A stretch of DNA of 64,000 nucleotides from Robiginitalea myxolifaciens (lineage in GTDB: Bacteria; Bacteroidota; Bacteroidia; Flavobacteriales; Flavobacteriaceae). This document shows positions 1 through 10,138 of this stretch, in pieces. The position numbers and the translations under genes were made by a program. Location: NCBI RefSeq assembly GCF_900115205.1, contig NZ_FOYQ01000002.1, positions 620,001 to 684,000 on the forward strand, written 5' to 3'. Within the stretch, counting starts at the first letter, position 1, and every line of letters begins with the position of its first letter. Below the pieces are notes generated by a model. The model saw only the letters and a list, made by a program, of their open reading frames with translations, searched no databases and was not told the origin of the DNA.

Positions 1-1806
1 ATCATCAATAAAAAGGTTAGCCGCATCCTCTACAACAAGCGTGTGGTTACCCTGGATCTTGCTTCCCTGGTTGCAGGTACCAAATACCGCGGACAGTTCG
101 AAGAGCGGATGAAAGCCGTTATGAACGAACTGGAGAAGAACGACGACGTTATTCTCTTTATCGATGAGATCCATACCATAGTTGGGGCTGGTGGGGCTAC
201 CGGAAGCCTGGATGCTTCCAATATGTTCAAACCAGCCTTGGCGCGTGGGGAAATCCAATGTATCGGTGCCACTACCCTGGATGAGTATCGGCAGTATATC
301 GAGAAGGACGGGGCCCTGGAGCGACGTTTCCAGAAGGTCATGGTAGAACCTACTACGGTAGAAGAGACCATTGAGATCCTCAAAAATATCCGTGGGAAGT
401 ACGAAGACCACCACAACGTAAACTATACCGATGAGGCGCTGGTTGCCTGTGTAAAGCTTACCAACCGTTATATGACGGATCGCTTCCTCCCGGACAAGGC
501 CATTGATGCCATGGACGAGGCAGGTTCCCGGGTACACATAGTAAATATGGATGTCCCCAAACAAATCCTGGAGTTGGAGAAACAACTGGATGAAGTGCGG
601 GAACTCAAGAATAGCGTAGTCAAGAAACAGCGCTACGAAGAAGCGGCTAAACTGCGGGACGACGAAAAACGCCTCGAAAAGGACTTGGCCGCTGCCCAGG
701 AAAAATGGGAGGAGGACAGTAAAATGCACCGGGAAACGGTAGATGAGGACAATGTGGCAGATGTGGTCTCCATGATGAGTGGCATCCCTGTTAACCGGAT
801 TGCGCAGACCGAAAGCAATAAGCTCGCGGAACTACCCGAGCTGATCAAAGGGAACGTTATTGGCCAGGACGAGGCAGTAGCCAAAGTTGCCAAGGCCATC
901 CAGCGAAATCGCGCCGGGCTCAAGGATCCGAACAAACCCATTGGAAGTTTTATATTTCTCGGACAGACCGGTGTGGGTAAAACTCAGCTGGCCAAGGTGT
1001 TAGCTAAAGAATTATTCGATTCAGAAGATGCGTTGATTCGTATCGACATGAGTGAATACATGGAGAAATTTGCCATTTCCCGTTTGGTAGGGGCACCTCC
1101 CGGATATGTAGGATACGAAGAAGGCGGGCAGCTTACTGAAAAAGTTCGCCGCAAGCCCTATTCCGTAATCCTCCTGGACGAGGTGGAAAAGGCGCACCCG
1201 GATGTGTTCAATATGCTGTTACAGGTGCTGGACGATGGTTTCCTGACAGATAGTTTGGGACGTAAGGTGGATTTCCGCAATACGATCATAATCATGACCT
1301 CGAATATCGGGGCACGTCAGCTGAAGGATTTTGGACAGGGTGTTGGTTTTGGTACCTCGGCCAAAAAGTCCCAGGCAGAAAGTCACCAGAAGAGTGTCAT
1401 TGAAAATGCGCTGAAGAAGGCTTTTGCTCCTGAATTCCTGAACCGGATCGACGATGTTATCGTCTTTAATCCATTGGAGCGTGAGGACATTCATAAAATT
1501 ATAGATATCGAACTGCGTAAGCTCTTTGCACGCATCAAGGATATCGGATATGATCTCAAGCTTTCCAATAAGGCTAAGGATTACATCGCCGAAAAAGGCT
1601 TTGACAAGCAGTATGGAGCACGTCCTTTGAAACGGGCGATCCAGAAATACATCGAAGATGCCCTGGCAGAGGAAATTGTCAACTCCAAGCTTCAGGATGG
1701 GGACCAGATCTCCATGGACCTGCACAAGGACGAAGACAGGCTCACCATTACTATTAAAAAGCCAAAGGAGTCCTCTCAGGATAAATCCTCTAAAGAGGCT
1801 TCCTGA
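1..1806 (+). CDS. clpC: ATP-dependent Clp protease ATP-binding subunit ClpC (5' truncated by window edge)
   Basis: Hsp100 unfoldase that feeds substrates to ClpP. The frame is open from base 1, so the N-domain and the first Walker A lie upstream. Visible in order: D1 Walker B (LFIDE near residue 53 of the visible part), the arginine-finger region of D1, a UVR-like coiled-coil middle segment (about residues 190-240) that separates ClpC from ClpB and ClpA, D2 Walker A (GQTGVGKT, coded at about 961-984), D2 Walker B (VILLDE, about 1167) and the C-terminal D2 small domain ending in a charged Lys/Ser tail. The stop TGA is at 1804-1806, followed by a strong terminator. There are no disruptions in the visible part. 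ClpB is the only real alternative and is disfavoured by the short middle domain. Confidence 0.95.
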   Translation: MINKKVSRILYNKRVVTLDLASLVAGTKYRGQFEERMKAVMNELEKNDDVILFIDEIHTIVGAGGATGSLDASNMFKPALARGEIQCIGATTLDEYRQYIEKDGALERRFQKVMVEPTTVEETIEILKNIRGKYEDHHNVNYTDEALVACVKLTNRYMTDRFLPDKAIDAMDEAGSRVHIVNMDVPKQILELEKQLDEVRELKNSVVKKQRYEEAAKLRDDEKRLEKDLAAAQEKWEEDSKMHRETVDEDNVADVVSMMSGIPVNRIAQTESNKLAELPELIKGNVIGQDEAVAKVAKAIQRNRAGLKDPNKPIGSFIFLGQTGVGKTQLAKVLAKELFDSEDALIRIDMSEYMEKFAISRLVGAPPGYVGYEEGGQLTEKVRRKPYSVILLDEVEKAHPDVFNMLLQVLDDGFLTDSLGRKVDFRNTIIIMTSNIGARQLKDFGQGVGFGTSAKKSQAESHQKSVIENALKKAFAPEFLNRIDDVIVFNPLEREDIHKIIDIELRKLFARIKDIGYDLKLSNKAKDYIAEKGFDKQYGARPLKRAIQKYIEDALAEEIVNSKLQDGDQISMDLHKDEDRLTITIKKPKESSQDKSSKEAS

Positions 1807-1864
1807 TCCCGTGTAATCCATTGATTTGGGTTCGATTCACGGAATCGATGTAGGATAAAACTTT

Positions 1865-1897
1865 AAAAGGAGTCGTAGGTTACGACTCCTTTTTTTA
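1865..1897 (+). terminator. Rho-independent terminator of clpC
   Basis: A perfect 13-bp inverted repeat (1865-1877 with 1881-1893) around a 3-nt loop runs into a T tract (1890-1896). It lies about 60 bp after the clpC stop. Confidence 0.93.
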
Positions 1898-2043
1898 TGC
1901 GCTCTTCTCCCCCTGCGTAGGAAAACCGGGACAAGTCCGTCAGTGGCCTGCCGATTATGCGATATTTAGGTCGATTATCTAAAATTTTTCCTTTCCCCCT
2001 GCCTTACAGATACATTCGCCTTAGAGACACTAAACTATTGGGA

Positions 2044-2442
2044 ATGAAATTGGGACCGACACGCAAAACCGTGATCGTCAAAGAATACATCCTGGACGTA
2101 GGTAAGATTCAGGTATTCGAAGATTACATGGTGGCGCTTTTCGACGAAGGCGCGACACTTACCCTGGAAAGGGCCTATCAACTTATCGGAATTTCCGAGA
2201 TCCACTTCAGAGGAAAAAACTACGGAATTATAAATCTCAGGCGAAATTCTATCGCAGTAGAACCGATCATCTATACCTATTTAAGGGAACTGGAGAATTT
2301 AAAGGCTTTTGCTATTGTATCTACCAAAGATGTGGATATGCATAACTTCAACATCGAGAAGATGTTTTACAAGAAAGCCATGAAGTTCTTTATCGATTCC
2401 AAGAATGCCATTGCCTGGGTCAAGCGGAGGGTAAAACAGTAG
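2044..2442 (+). CDS. Small STAS/SpoIIAA-like protein of unknown function
   Basis: A 132-aa soluble protein with no signal peptide or membrane segment. An in-frame ATG at 1957 exists, but the 29 residues it would add (Pro/Arg-rich, low quality) look like non-coding sequence. A near-consensus -7 box TACATTCG (2011-2018) also lies inside that extension, so the ATG at 2044 is preferred. The chain alternates predicted strands and helices: an N-terminal strand pair, FDEGATLTLE, a central strand around RRNSIAVEP, and a C-terminal basic tail. It resembles the small STAS-like proteins common in Flavobacteriia. Some of those act in partner switching, but nothing here shows a phosphorylatable Ser or a cognate kinase. 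It stands alone between the clpC terminator and the convergent nnr gene. Function is not assigned; the fold call is an inference. Confidence 0.75.
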   Translation: MKLGPTRKTVIVKEYILDVGKIQVFEDYMVALFDEGATLTLERAYQLIGISEIHFRGKNYGIINLRRNSIAVEPIIYTYLRELENLKAFAIVSTKDVDMHNFNIEKMFYKKAMKFFIDSKNAIAWVKRRVKQ

Positions 2443-2449
2443 TTATCCT

Positions 2450-4009
2450 TTATTCTTCTTTGGCCGCTTCTTCCTGTGGCGGACCCGATTCGGCCGTTTG
2501 GAAAAGCGAAACAAAGGCGGGACCTATTCCTGAAATTATATCCCCGGCCGTGAGGGCCTCATAGCCCAATTTTTGTACCCCAATATCTGCAGATAGTCCA
2601 TGCAGGTAAACCCCTGCCAATGCGGCCTGAACAGGCTCGTATCCCTGTGCGAGCAAGCCGCCTATCATCCCAGCCAGCACATCCCCGCTCCCAGCGGTTG
2701 CCATACCCGGATTCCCGCTGGTATTGAAAAAGCCGTGATGTTGGTCCAGGACCAGGGTATGGGCTCCTTTCAGGACTAAAATACAGCTGTACTGTTTCAC
2801 AAAATTCCGGGCCTTTTCCAACTTATCCGCGTCGCTGGTCCAATTTCCTACCATCCGGGCAAATTCACCGGGATGCGGGGTTAAAATACTGCCCGCTGGC
2901 ACGCTATTAAATCCCTCCGGGTTTTGGGAAAGGATGTTCAGGGCGTCTGCATCCAGCACCACGGGTTGCTTCCATTGTTTTAGCCACGGAACAAATGCAT
3001 CCGCAGTTACCTTAGCGGTACCTAAACCCATCCCGGCCACCAGGGTAAATTTCCCGGCTTGAGGAAAATCCGTCAGTTGCTTTTTGCCCTTGCCGGTTCG
3101 GACCATTACTTCGGGCAAATTGCCTTGCAGGATATCCACCCCACATTGCGGGGTCCAGGCGGTAACTTTTCCCGCACCGCTGCGAAGCCCTCCGCGCGCC
3201 GCGAGTTGTAAGGCTCCCATAGTCCCATAGGAACCGCCAACCACCCACAGATGACCAAAACTACCTTTGTGCGTAAACTTCTGACGTGGCCTGTAAAGGG
3301 AGCGGATCAGCCCGGCGCCATAGCCAGAAAACTCCGTTTGTACTGCGTCCGTATATTCCCGGGCCAACCCGATATCCAGTACCGTCCACTGGCCTACCGC
3401 TGATCCGGTTTCCGGAAGAAAAAAAGTGAGCTTTGGGGCTCCAAAGGTCAATGTATGTTGAGCATGTACCATGGATAACCCATTTTGCGCCGGATCAAAA
3501 TCACTGAAATCCGCTGGCATCCCTGATGGCAGATCAATGGCCAGAACAAACAATCCGCTACTATTGATTTGATCGATAACAGATTTCATCCAGGGATCGG
3601 GGACACGACTCAGCCCAATGCCAAAGATGGCGTCGACCAGAATGCCCTGGGGATCCATAGCGGGTAAGGCCTGTCCGGATTCCAGGGTCGTTGGCCATAC
3701 TTTGCGCTGTTTAAGTGCCTGGAGGTTTTCCAGGAAATCAGGCGACCGCTTTGGATGGTAGTCTACGATAAACACCTCGATATGATAGCCATGCTCCGCT
3801 AAATGTCGGGCGATAACCAGCCCGTCTCCCCCATTATTGCCAATCCCACAGAGCAGGTAAATAGGAACCGGAGAACCCTGCAAGCGTTGGTGGATCCATT
3901 CAAAGGCCCGGGTAGCCGCGCGCTCCATGAGCTCCAGACTGCTGATTTGCTGGATTCTGGTAGTCTCTTTATCAGCCTTATAAATCTGTTGCCTGCTTAG
4001 TATCTTCAT
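2450..4009 (-). CDS. nnr: Bifunctional NAD(P)H-hydrate epimerase / ADP-dependent NAD(P)H-hydrate dehydratase
   Basis: Repairs damaged nicotinamide cofactors: the N-terminal YjeF_N domain epimerises R- and S-NAD(P)HX, and the C-terminal ribokinase-like domain dehydrates S-NAD(P)HX back to NAD(P)H using ADP. The 519-aa length is normal for the fused form. The N-terminal domain (about 1-215) carries GNNGGDGL near residue 57. The C-terminal domain starts near GSFGHLWVVGG (about 249) and contains TPHPGEFARM (about 388) and the AGSGDVLAGM nucleotide/catalytic motif (about 440). It ends in a short acidic tail. It is transcribed divergently from thrA, and its 3' end is 7 bp from the end of the convergent 132-aa gene. 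Confidence 0.95.
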   Translation of the reverse strand: MKILSRQQIYKADKETTRIQQISSLELMERAATRAFEWIHQRLQGSPVPIYLLCGIGNNGGDGLVIARHLAEHGYHIEVFIVDYHPKRSPDFLENLQALKQRKVWPTTLESGQALPAMDPQGILVDAIFGIGLSRVPDPWMKSVIDQINSSGLFVLAIDLPSGMPADFSDFDPAQNGLSMVHAQHTLTFGAPKLTFFLPETGSAVGQWTVLDIGLAREYTDAVQTEFSGYGAGLIRSLYRPRQKFTHKGSFGHLWVVGGSYGTMGALQLAARGGLRSGAGKVTAWTPQCGVDILQGNLPEVMVRTGKGKKQLTDFPQAGKFTLVAGMGLGTAKVTADAFVPWLKQWKQPVVLDADALNILSQNPEGFNSVPAGSILTPHPGEFARMVGNWTSDADKLEKARNFVKQYSCILVLKGAHTLVLDQHHGFFNTSGNPGMATAGSGDVLAGMIGGLLAQGYEPVQAALAGVYLHGLSADIGVQKLGYEALTAGDIISGIGPAFVSLFQTAESGPPQEEAAKEE

Positions 4010-4116
4010 CTTCTTTTAAACATTCTTCTTGCGTTAGCCCCATTTCTTCCTCAAAATAAGTCGAATTTTTAACAAAAAGCGTGGAAGCTTGTGGAGTCCG
4101 CAAAAATTTGAGGGGG

Positions 4117-4148
4117 TTTGTCCGCCCTTCCCAAATAGCCTAATTTTG
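4117..4148 (+). promoter_or_regulatory. Promoter of the thrABC operon
   Basis: The -33 element TTTG (4117-4120) and -7 element TAATTTTG (4141-4148) are separated by exactly 20 nt. This is a full match to the Bacteroidota housekeeping promoter. The ATG of thrA is 22 nt past the -7 box, so the leader is only about 15 nt. That leaves no room for a threonine/isoleucine leader peptide or attenuator. Confidence 0.85.
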
Positions 4149-4169
4149 GCCGGATAGGCCCGTATTATA

Positions 4170-6608
4170 ATGAAAGTCCTGAAATTTGGTGGTTCTTCGG
4201 TGGCACATGCCGATGCCATTCGCGCCACCCAGAAAATAGTAGCCAGTTGCGAGCAATCTGTATGGGTAGTGGTATCCGCCTTAGGGGGAATCACGGATTT
4301 GCTGTTGGAAGCCTCTCTGGCTGCCTCCAGGAAAGACGCCAAATACCAGGAATTACTCAAGGAAATTGAAGTTCGGCACCTGGAAACCGTAAAAGCCCTG
4401 ATTCCTCCTGGAAATCAGGCAGCTGTGGTAGGTGAAATTAAAGGACAGATCAACCAGTTGGAATCCTTGCTGGAGGGTGCCTCCCTCATTGGAGAAATTA
4501 CCCCGAAACTTCAGGACGGCATCGTAAGCTACGGCGAACTGCTTTCCTCCTTTCTGGTCGCTGCTTATTACCGAAGTGAAGGAATGGAAGCCGGTGTAAA
4601 GGATAGCCGTGAAATTATCCTGACCGATGAGCATTACGGGAGCGCCCGGGTACAGCAGAGCGCCACATTCAAAGCTATTGCTGAGCTGAAAGCAGCTACA
4701 GAAGGAATACTTGTTTTTCCAGGTTTTATTGCCGCTTCAGCTTCGGGAAATACCACTACACTGGGACGCGGGGGATCTGATTTTACCGCGGCACTTTTGG
4801 CAGCAGGGGCCGAAGCGGAAATTCTGGAAATCTGGACCGATGTCAGTGGCATGTACACTGCCAACCCCAGGACGGTGAAACAAGCGCGACCCATCCCCTT
4901 GATTTCCTACGAGGAAGCTATGGAACTTTCCCATTTTGGAGCAAAGGTCCTGTACCCTCCAACCATCCAACCGGTATTGGAACGCGCTATTCCCATTGCC
5001 ATTAAAAATACCTTTGCGCCTGAGTCTGCAGGGACCTTAATACACGCTGATGGCAATCCTGAAGGGCGTACGGTAAGGGGAATCAGCCATGTGCCTGACA
5101 TAGGCTTACTCTCCCTTGAAGGACCCGGGATGGTAGGGGTTCCCGGGATCAGTATGCGTTTTTTCCAAACGCTGTCCGAAGCCGGGATCAACATCGTTTT
5201 TATCACCCAGGCCTCTTCTGAGCATTCCATCTGTGTTGGGATTTCACAAAGCCAATCCAAACAGGCCGAAAAGGCAGTCAATGCGGCTTTCGCCTATGAA
5301 ATCGAACGTGGTAATATCCATCCTGTCGTCAGTGAAACCGGATTGGCGATCATTGCCCTGGTTGGGGATCAAATGAAGGAACACCAGGGGCTCAGCGGAA
5401 AGATGTTCAGTGCCCTGGGGCGAAACAATGTCAATATCCGCGCGATAGCCCAGGGAGCATCGGAGCGAAATATTTCCGCCGTGATCGATCAGGCCGATGT
5501 CAAGAAAGCGTTGAACACGCTGCACGAGGCCTTTTTCGAGGAACAGGTTAAACAGTTAAACCTGTTTATTGTCGGAGTTGGAAATGTCGGGGCCCGGCTG
5601 TTGGATCAGATTCGCCGACAACAGAAGCTGCTTAAGAAAGAAATGCAGTTGCAATTGCGGGTTGTGGGATTGTCGAATTCGCGCAAAATGAATTTCAAAA
5701 CCTCCGGAATAGACCTGGAATCCTGGGAGGAATACCTCGGGGAGGGTGAAGAGGCCGATCTAGAGTCATTCTTTCAGCGCGTGAGCGCATTGAATTTGAG
5801 GAACCCGATCCTGATAGACAACACGGCCAGTGAGACGGTATCCAGCACCTATGCCAAATACCTGAAAAGGAGTATTTCCGTGGTAACCTGTAATAAGCTG
5901 GCCTGCTCTTCGGCCTACGAAAATTACTCCCAATTGAAATCGCTCTCACGGCAATATGGTGCCTCCTTCCTCTTCGAAACCAATGTCGGCGCTGGCCTGC
6001 CGGTTATTGATACACTGAAAAACCTGGTCCTATCGGGAGATAAGGTGCGTAAAATTCGGGCAGTACTCTCAGGGAGCCTGAACTTTGTTTTTAATACCTA
6101 TAACGGGGAAAAACCATTCGCCGAGGTAGTCGGCCAGGCCATGGCGGAAGGATACACGGAACCTGACCCCCGCATTGATCTGAGTGGATCGGACGTTATG
6201 CGGAAGATCCTGATCCTGGCCCGCGAAAGCGGCTATTCCCTGGATATCGATGAAATATCCAACGAAAGTTTCCTCCCGGCCAAGGCGCAGGCTGCCGAGA
6301 GCATTGCTGACTTCCTGCAGGCCCTCGAGGCAGAGGAAGACCATTTTGCCAAGCGCTATGAACAAGCAAACGAATCAGGCGCCCGCTTAAAATACGTGGC
6401 GGTATTCGATTCCGGAAAAGCAAGTGTAGGGCTTGAAGCCATCCCGGAAGGTCACGATTTTTACAATCTCTCGGGCAGCGATAACATCGTCCTTTTTTAC
6501 ACGGACAGATATCCGGAACAACCTCTGGTGATCAAGGGTGCAGGGGCAGGTGCGGATGTAACCGCATCCGGACTTTTTGCAGACATAATACGCGTGGGAA
6601 ATAAATGA
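4170..6608 (+). CDS. thrA: Bifunctional aspartate kinase / homoserine dehydrogenase I
   Basis: Catalyses the first step of the aspartate family pathway (Asp to aspartyl phosphate) and the reduction of aspartate semialdehyde to homoserine. It is 812 aa, the length of the enteric ThrA fusion. The N-terminal kinase domain begins with KFGGSSVA (residues 4-11) and has the GRGGSDFTAALLA substrate loop near residue 195. Two ACT domains (about 310-460) form the regulatory linker, where threonine feedback is expected from the family. The dehydrogenase starts with the NAD(P)-binding GVGNVGARL (about 470) and includes GSLNFVFNTYN near 637. It is first in an operon with thrB (10-bp gap) and thrC. All catalytic landmarks are present. 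Confidence 0.96.
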   Translation: MKVLKFGGSSVAHADAIRATQKIVASCEQSVWVVVSALGGITDLLLEASLAASRKDAKYQELLKEIEVRHLETVKALIPPGNQAAVVGEIKGQINQLESLLEGASLIGEITPKLQDGIVSYGELLSSFLVAAYYRSEGMEAGVKDSREIILTDEHYGSARVQQSATFKAIAELKAATEGILVFPGFIAASASGNTTTLGRGGSDFTAALLAAGAEAEILEIWTDVSGMYTANPRTVKQARPIPLISYEEAMELSHFGAKVLYPPTIQPVLERAIPIAIKNTFAPESAGTLIHADGNPEGRTVRGISHVPDIGLLSLEGPGMVGVPGISMRFFQTLSEAGINIVFITQASSEHSICVGISQSQSKQAEKAVNAAFAYEIERGNIHPVVSETGLAIIALVGDQMKEHQGLSGKMFSALGRNNVNIRAIAQGASERNISAVIDQADVKKALNTLHEAFFEEQVKQLNLFIVGVGNVGARLLDQIRRQQKLLKKEMQLQLRVVGLSNSRKMNFKTSGIDLESWEEYLGEGEEADLESFFQRVSALNLRNPILIDNTASETVSSTYAKYLKRSISVVTCNKLACSSAYENYSQLKSLSRQYGASFLFETNVGAGLPVIDTLKNLVLSGDKVRKIRAVLSGSLNFVFNTYNGEKPFAEVVGQAMAEGYTEPDPRIDLSGSDVMRKILILARESGYSLDIDEISNESFLPAKAQAAESIADFLQALEAEEDHFAKRYEQANESGARLKYVAVFDSGKASVGLEAIPEGHDFYNLSGSDNIVLFYTDRYPEQPLVIKGAGAGADVTASGLFADIIRVGNK

Positions 6609-6618
6609 AGCCTCAACC

Positions 6619-7584
6619 ATGAAGAAGACGCTCCCTACATCCCTGCCCTATAACCAACCGCTGACCGTGCTTTCCCCGGCCACTATTGCCAACCTGAGCT
6701 GTGGCTTCGATGTACTTGGACTGGCGCTTTCCGGTGTGGGCGATACGCTGACGGTAAGCCTAACTACAAATCCGGGGATAGAAATTTCCAAAATTGAAGG
6801 GGCGGACCTCCCCAGGGAAACAGATAAGAACGTTGCCGGGGTAGCCCTGAAGGCACTGCTGGAAGCCATCCCGGATTACACGGGGGGCGTAAAACTTCAA
6901 ATCAGCAAAGGAATCGCACCCGGTAGCGGGATCGGAAGTAGCGCAGCGAGCTCGGCCGGTGCCGTCTGGGCTGTAAATCGTTTATTGGGTGAACTATTCA
7001 CGCCCGCCGAACTCACTCAATTCGCAATGGAAGGGGAACGCCTGGCCAGTGGTGCTGCCCATGCAGACAACGTGGCCCCTGCCCTCTTCGGCGGGATCAC
7101 CCTGGTACGCAGTTCAAATCCGCTGGATGTCGTTGCCATTCCTTGCCCTGATGCCTTATATGCCTATGTATTGCACCCGGAAATCGAACTTAAAACTTCA
7201 GATTCGCGCAAGGTCCTGAAAACCAGGATCAGCCTTCAGGACGGGATTCGTCAATGGGGAAATGTCGGTGGCCTGGTGGCCGGGTTTTTCCTGGAAGATT
7301 ACGGGCTCATAAGCCGTTCGCTGGAAGATGTGATTATTGAACCGGTTCGCTCCCTGCTAATTCCCGGATTTTCGGAAATGAAAGAGGCTGCCCTGAAATC
7401 AGGTGCCCTTGGCTTCGGCATATCCGGCTCCGGGCCCTCTGTTTTTGCTCTTTGCCAGGGGGCTGATAATTGCCAGCGCGCCGGAGCTGCCATCTCAGAA
7501 GCTTTCGAGGGTATTGGTCTCTCCTTTAATACCTATCAGGGACCGGTTAATTCTCAGGGAGTTCAAATAGTTTCTAACGAATAA
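6619..7584 (+). CDS. thrB: Homoserine kinase (GHMP family)
   Basis: Phosphorylates homoserine to O-phosphohomoserine, the substrate of the next gene's product. At 321 aa it is a normal length for bacterial ThrB. The GHMP signature is visible as PGSGIGSSAASS at about residues 97-108. The N-terminal ATIANLSCGFDVLGLAL and the C-terminal glycine-rich GISGSGPSVFAL (about 270) are also typical. It begins 10 bp after the thrA stop, implying co-transcription. It has no signal peptide and is cytosolic. Confidence 0.95.
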   Translation: MKKTLPTSLPYNQPLTVLSPATIANLSCGFDVLGLALSGVGDTLTVSLTTNPGIEISKIEGADLPRETDKNVAGVALKALLEAIPDYTGGVKLQISKGIAPGSGIGSSAASSAGAVWAVNRLLGELFTPAELTQFAMEGERLASGAAHADNVAPALFGGITLVRSSNPLDVVAIPCPDALYAYVLHPEIELKTSDSRKVLKTRISLQDGIRQWGNVGGLVAGFFLEDYGLISRSLEDVIIEPVRSLLIPGFSEMKEAALKSGALGFGISGSGPSVFALCQGADNCQRAGAAISEAFEGIGLSFNTYQGPVNSQGVQIVSNE

Positions 7585-7626
7585 CAAAGTAAGCTAAGCA
7601 GACGCTTAACAAGCCATTTGACAGAT

Positions 7627-8979
7627 ATGTCTTCGATCGAATACAGAAGCCTGAGCGGACAATCTCCGCAAACCGATTTCCGCACTGCGGTCCTTCGGGG
7701 TCTTGCGCCGGACAAGAGCCTGTATTTTCCGACTGAAATACCTAAAATCAGTGCGGATTTCTGGAAGGCATTACCAGGATTAAGCCCTGTCGAAATAGGC
7801 CTGGAACTCATGGCACCCCTGGTGGCCGGATCGCTGGAGAATTCGGCATTACAGCAAATTCTAAACGATACACTCAGCTTTGATTTCCCCCTGGTGGCTG
7901 TTGGGGAACATTGCTATTCCCTGGAACTATTTCACGGTCCCACTATGGCATTCAAAGATGTAGGGGCCCGATTTATGGCGGGATGTCTGGAGGAATTCAA
8001 TCGGGGAGCGCAAAAGAAAACCACCGTTTTGGTAGCGACCAGCGGCGATACCGGAGGTGCGGTGGCCCGTGGATTTTTGGGTGTGGAAGGTGTGGAAGTA
8101 GTGATCCTTTATCCCAGGGATAAGGTGAGTGACATCCAGGAACGCCAATTAACCACCCTTGGGAAAAATATCAAGGCGCTACGGGTCGAAGGGGATTTTG
8201 ATGCCTGCCAGCATATGGTAAAAGAAGTCTTTCTGGATCCTGAGCTTTCTGCTCTTACACTGACCTCGGCCAACAGTATCAATGTGGCCCGTTGGATGCC
8301 ACAGCTCTTGTATTATGTACTTGCCTATCGCTCCTATCTCAAAATGTATAATAAGAGCCAGGCGAACTCCCGTAATGAGCTGCCTGAGCCAGTATTTTCT
8401 GTGCCCAGCGGAAACTTCGGAAACATTTGCGCAGGAATCCTCGCCCATAAAATGGGACTTCCGGCAGCACATTTTGTCGCCGCAACGAACAGCAACGATA
8501 CGGTTCCCCGCTATCTGGCTACCGGGAAATATGTCCCGCATAAAACCCAACCGACTATTTCGAATGCCATGGACGTCAGCGACCCGAGTAATTGGGTTCG
8601 GATTAACGAATTATTCCATGGAGATTTGGAAGCGGTTCGGGAAAAAATATCGGCCTTCCGGTTTACCGATGCGCAGACACGCCAGGCCATGCAGGAGGTT
8701 GCCAAGGCAAGCGGCTATATCTGTGACCCACACGGGGCAGTCGGGTTCCTTGGGTTACAGGCTGCCCTAAAGGCCAAAGAAATTACTTTAACTGCAAGCA
8801 CTCCGGGTATTTTCCTGGAAACGGCCCATCCCATTAAATTCAGACCTGAGGTCGAAAAAACCCTCGGAATCAACCTTGAAATCCCTCCGCAGATCAGTGC
8901 AGTAATGAAGGGAAAGAAAGAATTTGACAGTATCGATACCTATGGGCAATTACGGGAATTCTTGCTGACTTCCTCCTGA
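7627..8979 (+). CDS. thrC: Threonine synthase (PLP-dependent)
   Basis: Converts O-phosphohomoserine to threonine and closes the thrA-thrB-thrC operon. The PLP lysine lies in [10 protein letters not shown] at about residue 111, and the phosphate-binding [14 protein letters not shown] segment is at about 137-150. The 450-aa length fits the longer (class 1-like) bacterial threonine synthases. An in-frame TTG at 7618 would add three residues. I chose the ATG at 7627, which starts the conserved region MSSIEYRSL. The gap to thrB is 42 bp with no terminator. Confidence 0.94.
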   Translation: MSSIEYRSLSGQSPQTDFRTAVLRGLAPDKSLYFPTEIPKISADFWKALPGLSPVEIGLELMAPLVAGSLENSALQQILNDTLSFDFPLVAVGEHCYSLELFHGPTMAFKDVGARFMAGCLEEFNRGAQKKTTVLVATSGDTGGAVARGFLGVEGVEVVILYPRDKVSDIQERQLTTLGKNIKALRVEGDFDACQHMVKEVFLDPELSALTLTSANSINVARWMPQLLYYVLAYRSYLKMYNKSQANSRNELPEPVFSVPSGNFGNICAGILAHKMGLPAAHFVAATNSNDTVPRYLATGKYVPHKTQPTISNAMDVSDPSNWVRINELFHGDLEAVREKISAFRFTDAQTRQAMQEVAKASGYICDPHGAVGFLGLQAALKAKEITLTASTPGIFLETAHPIKFRPEVEKTLGINLEIPPQISAVMKGKKEFDSIDTYGQLREFLLTSS

Positions 8980-9022
8980 TTCCATTACCCCATTTCGCCT
9001 TCCCGAAACGAAGTATTTTCAA

Positions 9023-9030
9023 TACCTTTG
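9023..9030 (+). promoter_or_regulatory. -7 promoter element of gcvT
   Basis: TACCTTTG matches TAnnTTTG and lies 19 nt upstream of the gcvT ATG (9050). No clear -33 TTTG is seen at the expected distance. Confidence 0.5.
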
Positions 9031-9049
9031 GACGATAAAATTTTGGTCC

Positions 9050-10135
9050 ATGAAAGAAACTGCCTTAACCGCTGTACATCAGTCACTTGGCGCAAAAATG
9101 GTTCCCTTTGCCGGCTATTTAATGCCGGTTTCCTACGCCGGGGTAAATGCCGAACACGAGTGTGTTCGCAAGGGTGTTGGGGTCTTTGACGTAAGCCATA
9201 TGGGGGAATTCCTGGTAGAGGGTCCCAATGCACTTGACCTGGTTCAGAAAGCTTGTTCCAATGATGCCTCTAAACTGGTTATCGGGAAAGCGCAGTATAG
9301 TTGCATGCCTAATGCCGGAGGCGGAATTGTCGACGACCTGATTGTCTATCGGGTAAAAGAGGATACCTATATGCTCGTAGTCAATGCGGCCAATATTCAG
9401 AAAGACTGGGATCATATCTCTGAAATCAATGAACACGTTGGGGCGGAGCTTCGGAATATTTCTGATGATTACTCCCTACTGGCCATTCAGGGACCTAAGG
9501 CTGCAGAAGCCATGCAGTCGCTAACTTCAGTTGATTTAACGGCTATCCCCTTTTACAGTTTTGAGGTCGCTGACTTTGCGGATATCCCTTACGTGATTAT
9601 TTCTGCAACGGGATATACCGGATCGGGAGGATTTGAAATATACTGCAAGAATTCCGAGGTGGAGCAGATTTGGAACAAGGTTATGGAAGCAGGAGCAACA
9701 TACGATATTCAACCAATAGGGCTGGCAGCCCGGGATACGCTCCGATTGGAAATGGGATACTGCCTCTACGGCAACGATATTGACGACACTACCAGTCCCT
9801 TAGAAGCAGGACTGGGGTGGATCACCAAATTTACCAAAGACTTCACCGGTAAAACCTGGCTCGAAACACAGAAGGAGATGGGGATTAGCCGCAAATTGGT
9901 AGGATTTGAACTGCTGGAGCGGGGAATTCCAAGAAAGGACTATATCATTGCCGATGAAGAGGGGCTTGGCATCGGGCAGGTAACCTCCGGAACCATGGCA
10001 CCCAGCCTGGGCAAAGGAATCGGCATGGGATATGTTCCGGTAGCCTTTTCGGAACCAGGGACCGAGATCTTTGTACAAATTAGAAAAAACCTGCTACGCG
10101 CTGTAGTTGTCAAACCACCTTTTTATAAAGGGTAA
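9050..10135 (+). CDS. gcvT: Glycine cleavage system aminomethyltransferase (T protein)
   Basis: T protein of glycine cleavage: it releases ammonia from the aminomethyl-lipoyl H protein and passes the C1 unit to tetrahydrofolate. The 361-aa length is standard. Recognisable blocks are the N-terminal [20 protein letters not shown], the SHMGEF motif near 51, the folate-site region containing [14 protein letters not shown] at about 186, and the C-terminal beta-barrel with [20 protein letters not shown]. The gcvH and gcvP genes are not in the window, so the system is split. The next gene starts 3 bp after its stop. Confidence 0.96.
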   Translation: MKETALTAVHQSLGAKMVPFAGYLMPVSYAGVNAEHECVRKGVGVFDVSHMGEFLVEGPNALDLVQKACSNDASKLVIGKAQYSCMPNAGGGIVDDLIVYRVKEDTYMLVVNAANIQKDWDHISEINEHVGAELRNISDDYSLLAIQGPKAAEAMQSLTSVDLTAIPFYSFEVADFADIPYVIISATGYTGSGGFEIYCKNSEVEQIWNKVMEAGATYDIQPIGLAARDTLRLEMGYCLYGNDIDDTTSPLEAGLGWITKFTKDFTGKTWLETQKEMGISRKLVGFELLERGIPRKDYIIADEEGLGIGQVTSGTMAPSLGKGIGMGYVPVAFSEPGTEIFVQIRKNLLRAVVVKPPFYKG

Positions 10136-10138
10136 TCC

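Noticed and set aside
4010-4169. Threonine attenuator or leader peptide before thrA.
   Set aside because: The consensus promoter leaves a leader of about 15 nt, too short for an attenuator.
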